The position numbers and the translations under genes were made by a program. A DNA stretch of 64,000 nt from Promicromonospora sukumoe 327MFSha3.1. GTDB taxonomy: Bacteria > Actinomycetota > Actinomycetes > Actinomycetales > Cellulomonadaceae. This document shows positions 40,389 through 48,563 of this stretch, one piece after another. A model generated the notes under the pieces. It was given only the letters and a program-made list of their open reading frames with translations, was not told the origin of the DNA and did not search any database. The stretch lies in the NCBI RefSeq assembly GCF_000385135.1, contig NZ_ARQM01000010.1, positions 1,488,001 to 1,552,000 of the forward strand, in the 5' to 3' direction. The stretch's first letter is position 1. The number at the start of each line of letters is the position of its first letter.

Positions 40389-41269
40389 CGTCCGCGGCGC
40401 TCGCGCAGCCAGACCAGGACGACCATGGTCACGTTGACGCCGGCCAGGATCAGCAGGGACGCGTCGCCGGTGTCGGTGGACCGGTCGATGGTGTAGCCCT
40501 CGCCGTCGGCCATCAGGGTGTTGACGCTCGAGAACAGGACGTTGTTCGCGACGTGGAACGCGACCGGCGCCTCGATGCCGCGGCTGATGATCGCCATGAG
40601 GGCGGTGGCCGCGCCGATGAACGTGTAGTACCCGAACAGCCAGGGATCGCTGGAGCCGTGCACCACCGCGAAGGCCAGGCTGGACACCACGAGGCCGACG
40701 GCGAGGGCCGGGCGGACGGCGCGCACCCAGGACGCGGCGGCGGGCAGCACCGAGCTGCGGAACATCAGCTCCTCGCCGACGGCCTGGAGCGGGGTGCTCA
40801 GGAGCGTCACGACCAGCATGAGGACCGTGGTCCCGGAGACGCCGAACGCGACCCAGCCCGGTGACTCCGGCGCGACCAGTGCGACGACGCCGATCCCGGC
40901 CCCCACCAGCACGGCGGCACCCACCAGGTACGTCGCGAGGCGCGTCCCGTCGAACTTTCGGGGCGAGCTGAGCAGGCTGCGCCACGGCACCCCGGCCAGC
41001 CGGGCCAGCAGCAGGACCGCCAGCACGCCCGCCAGGCCCACGCTCAGGTTGATCGCCAGGAGCTTCAGCGGCGTGAACGTGGCCGACATCGGGTCGTCCG
41101 AGCCCTCGAGCACGCCCACGAGCTGGTAGAACACGACCTGCAGCACCACCATGACCAGCGGCGGCACGACGATGACCACGAGCGGCTTCCACCAGCTCAT
41201 GCGCAGGTGCGCGCCGAAGGGCCGCGAGACGTCGAGGCCCTGGGGCCGACCAGCTTCTGTGGTGCGCAC
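40385..41269 (-). CDS. CPBP-family intramembrane metalloprotease
   Basis: This 294-residue protein begins at a GTG (41269) with AGAAGGA about nine bases upstream. A polar 24-residue N-terminus precedes about eight membrane segments. The CPBP motif EELMFR (Glu166, Glu167, Arg171) is followed by FAVVHGSS and AFHVANN, giving the metal-binding His residues. It heads an operon with the MerR regulator. The substrate is not known; in Gram-positive bacteria such proteases can act on prenylated proteins or provide self-immunity to peptides. An upstream inverted repeat (41306-41321) may be the MerR site. Confidence 0.87.
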   Translation of the reverse strand: MRTTEAGRPQGLDVSRPFGAHLRMSWWKPLVVIVVPPLVMVVLQVVFYQLVGVLEGSDDPMSATFTPLKLLAINLSVGLAGVLAVLLLARLAGVPWRSLLSSPRKFDGTRLATYLVGAAVLVGAGIGVVALVAPESPGWVAFGVSGTTVLMLVVTLLSTPLQAVGEELMFRSSVLPAAASWVRAVRPALAVGLVVSSLAFAVVHGSSDPWLFGYYTFIGAATALMAIISRGIEAPVAFHVANNVLFSSVNTLMADGEGYTIDRSTDTGDASLLILAGVNVTMVVLVWLRERRGR

Positions 41270-41305
41270 GATGAACGATCCTTCTCTCGGGGGCGGATCG
41301 GTCGA

Positions 41306-41321
41306 TCCACTCCCGAGTGGA
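41306..41321. promoter_or_regulatory. Candidate MerR operator upstream of the CPBP gene
   Basis: TCCACTC-CC-GAGTGGA is a perfect repeat with 7-base arms, 37 bases upstream of the CPBP start codon on the minus strand. The MerR regulator encoded in the same operon would be the natural ligand. No -10/-35 pair was identified with confidence. Confidence 0.5.
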
Positions 41322-41358
41322 CTATGTGCCCCAGGGGCAGAGGCAAGCGCAGGACCGG

Positions 41359-42186
41359 TCAGGCGGGCAGCGGCGGGTTCGAGTCGTCGTAGATCCGGGC
41401 CGCGGTCAGCAGCCCAGAGGCGCCTCGCACGTACACCGCGACGCCCGCCTCGGGTGGCAGGTCGGTCACGCCCCACCGCACCACGTTGTACTCCAGGGCG
41501 CAGGCCCGGCCGTCGTCCGTCACGGTGCAGTGCTCCAGCGGGATGCCGCCGCCGTTGGAGAAGAACGACGTGAACAGCGCGCGCAGCTCCCGCGTGCCGC
41601 GGTGCACGTACTGCCCTCCGGCGGGCTCGCGCACGGTCGCGTCGGGTTCGAAGGCCGCGACCGTGGCCTCGACGTCCCCGGCGGCCAGCGCGCGCTGGTA
41701 GTCGCCCACCGACCCGGGTTCCGTCGCGTTCTCGTCGGGCTGCAGCAGCGGCGGCCGGACGGCGTGCGACCCCGTGATCGGCCAGGTGCTGAAGTACATC
41801 CGCAGCTCGTGCAGCCCGGCGTCCGACCGCTCGGTGACGATCGCGACCGGCAGCTCGACGCGCCGCGGTCCGACGTCGTACCACAGCACCACCTCTTCGA
41901 CCGTACGGTGCGGGGTGATGACGAGGTCGACGGCCTCGACGGCGAAGTCGGCCGCGTGCAGCTGCGCGCTCGTCGTCTCGACGAACCGGCGGAACGCGTC
42001 GCGACCCTTGATCCTCCCGCGCACCGGGTGGTGGAGCTCGGGCTCCCCGGCGAAGGACTCGATCAGTGCCTCCACCTGGCCTGACGTGATGCCGTCGAAG
42101 AACGAGACCGCGGCCGGGGGAGCAGCGTCGCGTCGGGTCAGCTCGGCGACGTAGTTCGCGGAGAAGTGCTCGGGTAGCCAGGGCAT
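41359..42186 (-). CDS. Double SnoaL-like (NTF2-fold) protein
   Basis: This 275-residue protein appears to hold two NTF2-like/SnoaL-type domains, about residues 30-130 and 160-270. Each has the usual phrases, for example ELHHPVRGRIKGRDAFRRFVE in the first and EPDATVREPAGGQYVHRGTRELRALF in the second. SnoaL folds are used by cyclases and small isomerases or as binding domains; no catalytic residues can be confirmed. The ATG at 42186 has GGAGG and AGGT upstream, better than the in-frame ATG at 42201. It is divergent from a PadR gene, and both promoters have TATGAT elements. Confidence 0.8.
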   Translation of the reverse strand: MPWLPEHFSANYVAELTRRDAAPPAAVSFFDGITSGQVEALIESFAGEPELHHPVRGRIKGRDAFRRFVETTSAQLHAADFAVEAVDLVITPHRTVEEVVLWYDVGPRRVELPVAIVTERSDAGLHELRMYFSTWPITGSHAVRPPLLQPDENATEPGSVGDYQRALAAGDVEATVAAFEPDATVREPAGGQYVHRGTRELRALFTSFFSNGGGIPLEHCTVTDDGRACALEYNVVRWGVTDLPPEAGVAVYVRGASGLLTAARIYDDSNPPLPA

Positions 42187-42216
42187 CAGACCTACCTCCA
42201 TGGGTGCGGTCCGGTC

Positions 42217-42256
42217 ATCATACTGCGATTCGAGGTATCTCGTTTCGAGGTATGAT
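42217..42256. promoter_or_regulatory. Divergent promoters with direct repeat TTCGAGGTAT
   Basis: The decamer TTCGAGGTAT occurs twice, at 42229-42238 and 42244-42253, 15 bases apart. TATGAT elements lie on the plus strand (42251-42256) and on the minus strand (42222-42217). The plus-strand element ends 6 bases before the GTG of the PadR gene and there is no ribosome site, so its message is probably leaderless. The repeats overlap the promoters and are candidate PadR binding sites. Confidence 0.6.
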
Positions 42257-42262
42257 CGCGGC

Positions 42263-42802
42263 GTGATCGAACTGATGATCCTCGGCTTCCTCGCCGAGCG
42301 GCCGCAGCACGGGTACGAGCTCCGGCGCCGCATGGAGCAGCTGCACGGATACGCCCGCACCATCAGCGACGGCACCCTCTACCCGGCGATCGCCCGCCTC
42401 ACGAAGGGCGGGCTCGTCCGTCGCGCCACCGAGCCCGGCAGCGCCGGGGCGCCGCGCCAGACCCTGACGATCACCGATGCCGGCCGGGCCCGCCTGCTCG
42501 ACCGGTTGCGCGCGGCCGACGGGCACGACATCACCGACGGCAGCCGCTTCTTCGTCGTGCTCTCCTTCCTGTCCCTGCTGCCCGATCGAGCCGAGCGTCA
42601 TGCCGTGCTCCGCCGTCGCCTGGACTACCTCGACCAGCCCGCGAGCTTCTTCTACGACGGCGACCGGCCCCTGCGCGCCGCGGACGTCGCCGACCCGTAC
42701 CGCCGCGGCATCCTGCTCTCGGCGCGTGCCCACAGCAAGGCCGAGCGTGCGTGGATCCGCGAGCTGCTCGACGCCGACACCACCGAGGAGACCGCCCCGT
42801 GA
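42263..42802 (+). CDS. PadR-family transcriptional regulator
   Basis: This 179-residue protein has a PadR winged-helix domain (about 3-80: ELMILGFLAERPQHGYELRRRME then ISDGTLYPAIARLTKGGLVRR in pieces) and a C-terminal helical domain of the Vir_act_alpha_C type (about 95-170). It probably represses its own operon, and perhaps the divergent SnoaL-like gene, through the repeat upstream. The GTG start has no ribosome site and is placed just past a TATGAT element, as in a leaderless message. Its stop overlaps the next start (GTGA), so it is coupled to the quinone-oxidoreductase-like gene. Confidence 0.88.
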   Translation: MIELMILGFLAERPQHGYELRRRMEQLHGYARTISDGTLYPAIARLTKGGLVRRATEPGSAGAPRQTLTITDAGRARLLDRLRAADGHDITDGSRFFVVLSFLSLLPDRAERHAVLRRRLDYLDQPASFFYDGDRPLRAADVADPYRRGILLSARAHSKAERAWIRELLDADTTEETAP

Positions 42803-43791
42803 CCGAGACCATGCGCGCCGTCGTGCTCGACGAACCCGGTCCCGTGACCAGCCTGCACGTCCGCGAGCTCCCCGTGCCGGAGCCCGGGCCGGGCTCGCTG
42901 CGCATCCGGGTGGAGGCCTTCGGCCTCAACCGCTCCGAGCTGCACACCCGGCTCGGGTTCGCCGGCGACGCCGTCACCTACCCGCGCGTGCTCGGCATCG
43001 AGGCCACGGGCACGGTCGACGCCGACCCCACCGGGACCTTCGCGGCGGGTCAGCAGGTCATGACGATGATGGGCGGCATGGGCCGCACCTACGACGGCGG
43101 CTACGCCCAGTACACCTGCGTCCCGGCCGAGCAGGTCATCCCGTTCCGCTCCGAGCTGCCGTGGACCACCCTCGGCGGTGTCCCCGAGATGCTGCAGACC
43201 GCCTACGGGTCTCTGACTGTCGGGCTCGACGCCCGGCCCGGCCAGACCCTTCTGGTGCGCGGCGGCACCTCGTCCGTCGGACTGGCCGCCGCCGTCCTGG
43301 CCAAGCGGATGGGCATGACGGTCCTGTCCACGACCCGCAACGCCGGCAAGCGCGAGGCGCTGACCCGGGTCGGCGTCGACCACGTGCTGGTCGACGACGG
43401 CGACGTGGCCCGCCAGGTGCGCGAGCTGCTGCCCGACGGCGTCGACGGCGCCGTCGAGCTCGTCGGCACCCCTACGCTGCCCGACACCCTGCGTGCCGTC
43501 CGCGTGCACGGCACCGTCTGCTTCACGGGCATGCTGTCCAACGAGTGGATCGTCAAGGACTTCTACCCGATCGGCTACCTGCCGTCCGGGGTGCGGCTGA
43601 CCGGATACTCCGGCGAGGCCGAGAACCTGCCCGCCGGCGTCCTGCAGGAGTTCCTCGACGACGTCGCCGCCGGGCGCGCCGTCGTCCCCGTCGACCGGGT
43701 CTTCGGGCTGGACCAGATCCGCGAGGCGCACACGCTCATGGAGTCGGGCGACGCCCGCGGCAAGCTCGTCGTCCTGCCCTGGAGGCGCTAG
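42799..43791 (+). CDS. Zinc-independent alcohol dehydrogenase / quinone oxidoreductase family protein
   Basis: This 330-residue MDR-family protein has the N-terminal catalytic region (FGLNRSELHTR, then VLGIEATGTV) and a Rossmann NADPH site LLVRGGTSSVGLAAAVLAKRMG near residue 155. It lacks the zinc-binding Cys/His set of classic alcohol dehydrogenases, as in NADPH:quinone oxidoreductases. The substrate is unknown. It is translationally coupled to the PadR gene, a common pattern where the regulator responds to an electrophile or phenolic compound that the enzyme reduces. Its end overlaps the convergent ABC ATPase gene end by four bases. Confidence 0.9.
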   Translation: MTETMRAVVLDEPGPVTSLHVRELPVPEPGPGSLRIRVEAFGLNRSELHTRLGFAGDAVTYPRVLGIEATGTVDADPTGTFAAGQQVMTMMGGMGRTYDGGYAQYTCVPAEQVIPFRSELPWTTLGGVPEMLQTAYGSLTVGLDARPGQTLLVRGGTSSVGLAAAVLAKRMGMTVLSTTRNAGKREALTRVGVDHVLVDDGDVARQVRELLPDGVDGAVELVGTPTLPDTLRAVRVHGTVCFTGMLSNEWIVKDFYPIGYLPSGVRLTGYSGEAENLPAGVLQEFLDDVAAGRAVVPVDRVFGLDQIREAHTLMESGDARGKLVVLPWRR

Positions 43792-44477
43792 ACCGGCACC
43801 CGCTCGACGAGCCGGCCGTCGAGCACGTGGACCACGTCGTGCATCCGGGGCAGGTGGACGACGTCATGGGTCACCAGCAGGGTCGACGTCGCCAGCTCGT
43901 CGGTGAGCCGCAGGATCAGCTCGATGATGCTCGCACCACGTTCCTGGTCCAGGGCGCTGGTGGGCTCGTCGACCAGCAGGGCGCTGGGCTCGTTCATCAG
44001 GGCACGGGCGATGTTCACGCGCTGGCGCTGGCCACCAGAGAGCTGGTGCGGCCGCTTGTCCCGGTCGCCGGCGAGGCCGACGGCGTCCAGCAGCGCGTCG
44101 GCCCGTTCTCCCACGGCATGGCGCCGGTGCCTGGAGTGCCGGCCGCCGAGCTCGTTCATCACGGACAGCTGCTCCCGGGCGGTGAGGGACGGGATGAGGT
44201 TGGGCTGCTGGAAGACGATGCCGATCGTGTCGCGGCGCAGCGCGGTGGCCTCGTCCGGACCGAGCCCGGTGGCGTCGACGTCGTCCACGAGAACGCGGCC
44301 CGAGTCGGGGCGGATGAGCGTCGCTGCCACGGCGAGCAGGCTGGACTTGCCCGAGCCGCTCGGGCCGGTGATGCCCACGACGGTGCCCGGGCGGGCGGTG
44401 AGGCTCACGTGGTCCACCGCGGTGATGCGGTCCAGGCCGTCGGGAAAGGTCAGGGTGATGTCTTCGAGCCGGATCAT
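43788..44477 (-). CDS. ABC transporter ATP-binding protein (MacB/LolD-like)
   Basis: This 229-residue ATPase has Walker A (GPSGSGKSS near residue 38), the signature LSGGQRQRV near 145, Walker B (ALLVDEP near 165), and His in the switch THD. The type, with FQQPNLIPSLTAREQL, is that of MacB/LolD-like exporters that pair with FtsX-like permeases. The ATG overlaps the permease stop (ATGA). With the permease it would form a transmembrane exporter or mechanotransmission device. It is on the strand opposite to the two-component system that is divergent from the permease, whose inverted repeat lies in between. Confidence 0.92.
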   Translation of the reverse strand: MIRLEDITLTFPDGLDRITAVDHVSLTARPGTVVGITGPSGSGKSSLLAVAATLIRPDSGRVLVDDVDATGLGPDEATALRRDTIGIVFQQPNLIPSLTAREQLSVMNELGGRHSRHRRHAVGERADALLDAVGLAGDRDKRPHQLSGGQRQRVNIARALMNEPSALLVDEPTSALDQERGASIIELILRLTDELATSTLLVTHDVVHLPRMHDVVHVLDGRLVERVPV

Positions 44478-45544
44478 CGGTTGCTCCCGAGGGCGGTGAG
44501 GGGGTCGGCGGAGGTGACGGAGCGCAGGGCGAACGCTGCCCCGGCGAGGCCGAGCACGGTCATCAGCGCGCCCGGCAGGACGGTGGTGACCGGGCTCAGC
44601 AGGAACGGCAGCGAGGCGCCGGCGAGCGCACCGAGCGCGCTCACGACGGCCAGTCCCGAACCGATCCCCACGAGCAGCACGACCAGGGCCTGCCCCAGGG
44701 CGTCACGGACCAGCGACCGGGTGCTGGCGCCGAGCGCCTTGAGCACCGCGACGTCGCCCTTGCGCTGCATCGTCCAGACGGTGAAGAAAGCTCCGACCAC
44801 CAGCCCGGAGATGCCGAACAGCAGGACGACCATGAGCAGGAGCGACCCGATCTCGGACCGGAAGGCGGACAGGGCGGTCAGCGAGCCGAGCGTGGTCGTG
44901 GACACGGTCGAGGCGGCGGCCGGGTCGGCGGCCTGGCCCGTGGCGCCGGTGACGGACAGGACCGTGGCCCAGGCGTCCGGCGCACCGGTCGCGGCGGAGT
45001 AGCCCTGCCAGTCGCGCAGGGTCATCTCCACGACCGGCGTGTGGCTGTACCAGCCGTCACCACCCACCTTCTCCACGGTGTAGGAGGTGCCGGCGATCGT
45101 GACCTCGTCGCCGGTGCCGACCCCGAGCTCCCGCGCCGCGGGCGCGGACAGGCCGAGGAGGCCGTCACCGGACGGCGCGCCGGCGTCGAAGCCCGGACGC
45201 ACCCCGAACACGGCGACCGCGGCACGGGTGCCGGCCGACTCGGCGCGGGTCTGGCTGATGCCGACCGGTTCGGCCGCCGTGACGCCGTCCGCGCCGGCCC
45301 AGGCCGCGGCGTCCTCCTCGGTGACGGCCGAGTCGGCGAAGCTGGGGCCGGAGCTGCCAGGCTCGGGTGCGGAGAACACGACCCGGTCGCCCGGGAGCGA
45401 GAGGACGGCGGAGACGTTCTGGACGGCCAGCCCACCGGTCAGGCCGCTGAGGAACCCGACGAGAACGGTGATGAGCGCGACGACGGAGCCGATCAGGACG
45501 AACCGGCCGCGAGCGAAGCGCAGGTCGCGCAGCGCGACGAACAT
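44474..45544 (-). CDS. FtsX/MacB-like ABC transporter permease
   Basis: This 356-residue permease has an N-terminal membrane helix (about 17-38), a large extracellular domain (about 40-215), and three C-terminal helices (about 230-350), the FtsX-like layout. The start MFVALRDLRFARGRFVLIG and the end VTSADPLTALGSNR are typical of this group. AGGAAAGGAAG is present upstream of the ATG. It is divergent from a two-component kinase gene, and the 162-base region between has an inverted repeat. The pair may be an antimicrobial-resistance or envelope-stress module controlled by the two-component system. Confidence 0.9.
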   Translation of the reverse strand: MFVALRDLRFARGRFVLIGSVVALITVLVGFLSGLTGGLAVQNVSAVLSLPGDRVVFSAPEPGSSGPSFADSAVTEEDAAAWAGADGVTAAEPVGISQTRAESAGTRAAVAVFGVRPGFDAGAPSGDGLLGLSAPAARELGVGTGDEVTIAGTSYTVEKVGGDGWYSHTPVVEMTLRDWQGYSAATGAPDAWATVLSVTGATGQAADPAAASTVSTTTLGSLTALSAFRSEIGSLLLMVVLLFGISGLVVGAFFTVWTMQRKGDVAVLKALGASTRSLVRDALGQALVVLLVGIGSGLAVVSALGALAGASLPFLLSPVTTVLPGALMTVLGLAGAAFALRSVTSADPLTALGSNR

Positions 45545-45655
45545 GAGACTTCCTTTCCTGCCACCTCGGCGGTGACCCGTCCACTGTCCTGCGCGACGGC
45601 CGGCGGGTCATCGGCTGCCCGGACGGCGTCGCGCGCCCGAACGGTGGTCGTGCGA

Positions 45656-45673
45656 ATCGTCCTTTTGGACGAT
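45656..45673. promoter_or_regulatory. Inverted repeat between ABC exporter and two-component genes
   Basis: ATCGTCC-TTTT-GGACGAT is a perfect repeat with 7-base arms and a 4-base centre, between the divergent ABC permease gene (start 45544) and histidine kinase gene (start 45707). It is a strong candidate binding site for the LuxR-type response regulator encoded at 46891. The hairpin-plus-T alternative is unlikely, because nothing is transcribed toward it. Confidence 0.6.
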
Positions 45674-45706
45674 GCCGTCCGCGCGCCCGTGCGTAAGGTG
45701 AACGGC

Positions 45707-46894
45707 ATGGCCCACACCGCGCTCACGCCCGTGTTCGTGGGCTTGCGCACCGGCCTCCACGTCCTGTTCGCCGCGCTCACCCTCGTCGTGGTCGCCCGTG
45801 CGGTGCTCGCGCCGACGACCGCGCCCGTCGCGGTGATCGTGACGGCGATCGTGCTCCTGGTGACCTACGCGCTCGGCGGCGTCGTCGCCGGCCGGGGACG
45901 CCGGCGCGGCCGCGCGGCCGGGCTGCTGTGGCTGGGTGCGCTGAGCTTCGAGTGGCTGATCCTGCTGTGGCTCGTCCCCGAGGCCGCCTACCTCGTGTTC
46001 CCCCTGTTCTTCCTCTACCTCCACCTGCTGGGCCGGCGGTGGGGGTCGGCCGCGATCGTGGTGGCGACCGGCGTCGCGATCATCGCGCTCGGCCTCCACG
46101 GCGGCTGGAGCGTCGGAGGCGTCGTGGGGCCCCTGGTCGGCGCCGGGGTCGCGCTGCTCATCGGCCTCGGCTACCAGGCGCTCGCCCGGGAGGCGGCGCA
46201 GCGCGAGGCGCTGATGCGCGAGCTCGTCGCGGCGCGCGACCAGCTCGCCGCCACCGAGCACGAGTCCGGGGTCCTGGCCGAACGCGCGCGGCTGGCCCGC
46301 GAGATCCACGACACCCTCGCGCAGGGCCTCTCCAGCATCCAGCTGCTCCTGTACGCGGCCGAACGGGCCGACCCGGGCCGACCCGGCGTCGAGCACATCC
46401 GGCTCGCCCGCGAGACCGCCGCCACGAACCTCGCCGACGCCCGCCGGTTCGTCCGCGAGCTGACCCCGCCCGATCTCGACGACCACGGCCTGGGCGGCGT
46501 GCTGCGCCGGCTCGCGGACACTCAGTGGGCCACCCGGGGACTGCGGGTGGACGTCCGCGTCGCGGACACGGTCGACCTGCCGATGCCCCTGCAGACCGCC
46601 CTGCTGCGGATCGCGCAGGGCGCCGTGGCCAACGTGATCCAGCACGCCCACGCCGCCACGGCCACCGTCGCCCTGACCGTCGACGAGGACCGGCTGCGGT
46701 TCGTGGTCTCGGACGACGGCCAGGGCTTCGACCCCCGGCAGACCCCGCCCCGGACGCGCGGCGAGTCGGACTCGTTCGGGCTCCGGGCGACCCGGGAACG
46801 CGTGCAGCAGCTGGGCGGGATCCTCACCATCGACTCCGCGCCCGGCGCGGGGACCACGCTGGTCGTCGAGCTCTCCCGGAAGGACGCCGCATGA
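45707..46894 (+). CDS. Sensor histidine kinase, HisKA_3 type
   Basis: This 395-residue membrane kinase has about five helices (about 12-155), a coiled linker with many Glu/Arg (about 160-195), the HisKA_3 phospho-acceptor His201 in LAREIHDTLAQGLSSIQ, and a C-terminal HATPase domain with RIAQGAVANVIQHAHAA (N-box), DDGQGFDP and SFGLRATRERV (G-box). AAGGTG lies six bases before the ATG. The response regulator follows with an ATGA overlap. It is placed to control the divergent ABC exporter. Confidence 0.92.
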   Translation: MAHTALTPVFVGLRTGLHVLFAALTLVVVARAVLAPTTAPVAVIVTAIVLLVTYALGGVVAGRGRRRGRAAGLLWLGALSFEWLILLWLVPEAAYLVFPLFFLYLHLLGRRWGSAAIVVATGVAIIALGLHGGWSVGGVVGPLVGAGVALLIGLGYQALAREAAQREALMRELVAARDQLAATEHESGVLAERARLAREIHDTLAQGLSSIQLLLYAAERADPGRPGVEHIRLARETAATNLADARRFVRELTPPDLDDHGLGGVLRRLADTQWATRGLRVDVRVADTVDLPMPLQTALLRIAQGAVANVIQHAHAATATVALTVDEDRLRFVVSDDGQGFDPRQTPPRTRGESDSFGLRATRERVQQLGGILTIDSAPGAGTTLVVELSRKDAA

Positions 46895-47520
46895 TCAGGC
46901 TCGTCGTCGCGGACGACCACCCCATCGTCCGGGCGGGGCTGCTCGCCCTGTTCGGTTCCGAGCCGGACATCGACGTGGTCGCCGACGTCCCCGGTCCCGA
47001 CGAGGCCGTGGCCGCCGCGCAACGGGAGAACCCGGACGTGGTGCTGATGGACCTCCAGTTCCGTGCCCGCACCACCACGGGCGCCGACGCCACCCGCCGC
47101 ATCCGCGCGCTCGACGCCGCGCCCTATGTTCTGGTGCTGACCAACTACGACTCCGACGCCGACATCCTCGCCGCCGTCGAGGCGGGTGCCAGCGGATACC
47201 TGCTCAAGGACGCTCCGCCGCACGAGCTGACCACCGCCGTCCGCGCCGCCGCCGCCGGGGAGAGCGCGCTGGCCCCCGTCATCGCGACGCGCCTGCTCGA
47301 CCGCATGCGCGCTCCGCAGGTGAGCCTCAGCTCGCGCGAGATCCAGGTGCTCGAGCTGGTGGCCGCCGGCCGGTCCAACACGGAGGTCGCCGCCGACCTC
47401 TTCGTCAGCGAGACGACGGTGAAGTCCCACCTCGCCCACATCTACTCGAAGCTCGACGTCAGCTCGCGGACGGCCGCGGTCTCGGCGGCCCGACGGCGGG
47501 GCATCCTGCGCCAGGTATGA
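46891..47520 (+). CDS. NarL/LuxR-family response regulator
   Basis: This 209-residue regulator has a receiver domain with acidic D8/D9, phospho-acceptor Asp54 in VVLMDLQF, and a Lys in GYLLKDAPP near 108. A LuxR helix-turn-helix (about 145-205) has LSSREIQVLELVAAGRSNTEVAADLFVS and TTVKSHLAHIYSKL in pieces. Its ATG overlaps the kinase stop and its own stop overlaps the start of an LLM monooxygenase gene (ATGA), so three genes are coupled. The inverted repeat at 45656-45673 is its likely target. Confidence 0.93.
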   Translation: MIRLVVADDHPIVRAGLLALFGSEPDIDVVADVPGPDEAVAAAQRENPDVVLMDLQFRARTTTGADATRRIRALDAAPYVLVLTNYDSDADILAAVEAGASGYLLKDAPPHELTTAVRAAAAGESALAPVIATRLLDRMRAPQVSLSSREIQVLELVAAGRSNTEVAADLFVSETTVKSHLAHIYSKLDVSSRTAAVSAARRRGILRQV

Positions 47521-48518
47521 GCACCGGGAAGCGCCTGGGTGCCCACGCCGTTGAGGCTCGTGTGAAGCTCTCGCTGCTGGACCGTTCCCGCACCCGGGTG
47601 GGTTACCCCGACGGCGCCGCGCTGGCGCACACGATCGAGCGGGCGGTCACGGCGGAGCGACTCGGCTACCACCGCTTCTGGGTCGCCGAGCACCACGCCG
47701 TACCGGGGATCGCGTCGGCGTCACCGCCGGTCCTGCTGGCCGCCCTCGGCGCGCACACCACCACCATCCGGATCGGTTCGGGCGGTGTGATGCTGCCGCA
47801 CCACCAGCCGCTGGTCGTGGCCGAGCAGTTCTTGATGCTCGACGCCCTCTACCCGGGTCGGGTTGACCTCGGGCTGGGTCGCAGCCTCGGCTTCACGGCA
47901 CCCGTCCGCCGCGCGCTGCGGCACCCTTCCGAGACCTTCGCGGAGGACGTCGCGGAGGTCCGCGACCACCTGGACGGCACCGCCGCGGTGACCGCACGGC
48001 CCGTCACCGCGCGCACCATCCCGGTCTTCGTCCTGGCCACCGGGCGAGGCCTGGCGATCGCCTCCGCGCTGGGCCTGCCCGTGGTCGTCGGCGGGCCGGT
48101 GCTCGGCAGCCCCTCGCTGGCGGACGCCCTCGCCGCGTACCGCAAGGAGTTCCGGCCGTCCGCGCGCGCACCGGAACCGTCGGTGACCGTCTCGCTCGAC
48201 GTCCTGGTGGGGGAGACGGACGCTGCGGCACGCGACCTGGCCCTGCCCGAGGCGTGGGCGATGGCGCGGTCCCGGCAGACGGGCGAGTTCGGACCGCTGG
48301 AGCCGGTCGCGGCCATCCGCGCCCAGCGCTGGACCAGTCAGGTGCGCGACCGCGTCGAGGGGTACCTCGCGCAGGGAGCCGTCGGGTCACCGGCCACGGT
48401 GCGCGGCCACCTCGGCCGGCTGGTGGAGGTCACCGGAGCCGAGGAGGTCCTGGCGTTCAGCTCGACCTACGACCGCGAGGCCCAGGCAGCCTCGGACGCC
48501 GCCCTCCGCGAGCTTTAG
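47517..48518 (+). CDS. LLM-class flavin-dependent oxidoreductase (MsnO8-like)
   Basis: This 333-residue protein is a bacterial-luciferase-fold enzyme of the group labelled MsnO8-like, with LSLLDRSRTRVGYPDGAALAHTIERA (in pieces), YHRFWVAEHHAVPGIASASPPVLLAALGAHT and HHQPLVVAEQFLMLDALYPGRVDLGLGRS-type phrases. It needs reduced flavin. The start at 47517 overlaps the response-regulator stop; the family core begins about 16 residues later, so a GTG near 47560 is an alternative. It is not an obvious member of a signalling operon, so read-through may be incidental. Confidence 0.88.
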   Translation: MSTGKRLGAHAVEARVKLSLLDRSRTRVGYPDGAALAHTIERAVTAERLGYHRFWVAEHHAVPGIASASPPVLLAALGAHTTTIRIGSGGVMLPHHQPLVVAEQFLMLDALYPGRVDLGLGRSLGFTAPVRRALRHPSETFAEDVAEVRDHLDGTAAVTARPVTARTIPVFVLATGRGLAIASALGLPVVVGGPVLGSPSLADALAAYRKEFRPSARAPEPSVTVSLDVLVGETDAAARDLALPEAWAMARSRQTGEFGPLEPVAAIRAQRWTSQVRDRVEGYLAQGAVGSPATVRGHLGRLVEVTGAEEVLAFSSTYDREAQAASDAALREL

Positions 48519-48526
48519 AACCGCGC

Positions 48527-48545
48527 CGGCCGGTCTACCCGGCCG
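48527..48545. terminator. Short hairpin between convergent genes
   Basis: A 7-base stem (CGGCCGG with CCGGCCG, 5-base loop TCTAC) lies in the 45 bases between the convergent monooxygenase and anti-sigma-like genes. It has no T-run, so it is a weak terminator candidate. Confidence 0.4.
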
Positions 48546-48563
48546 TGACTTCGTGTCGCTGGC

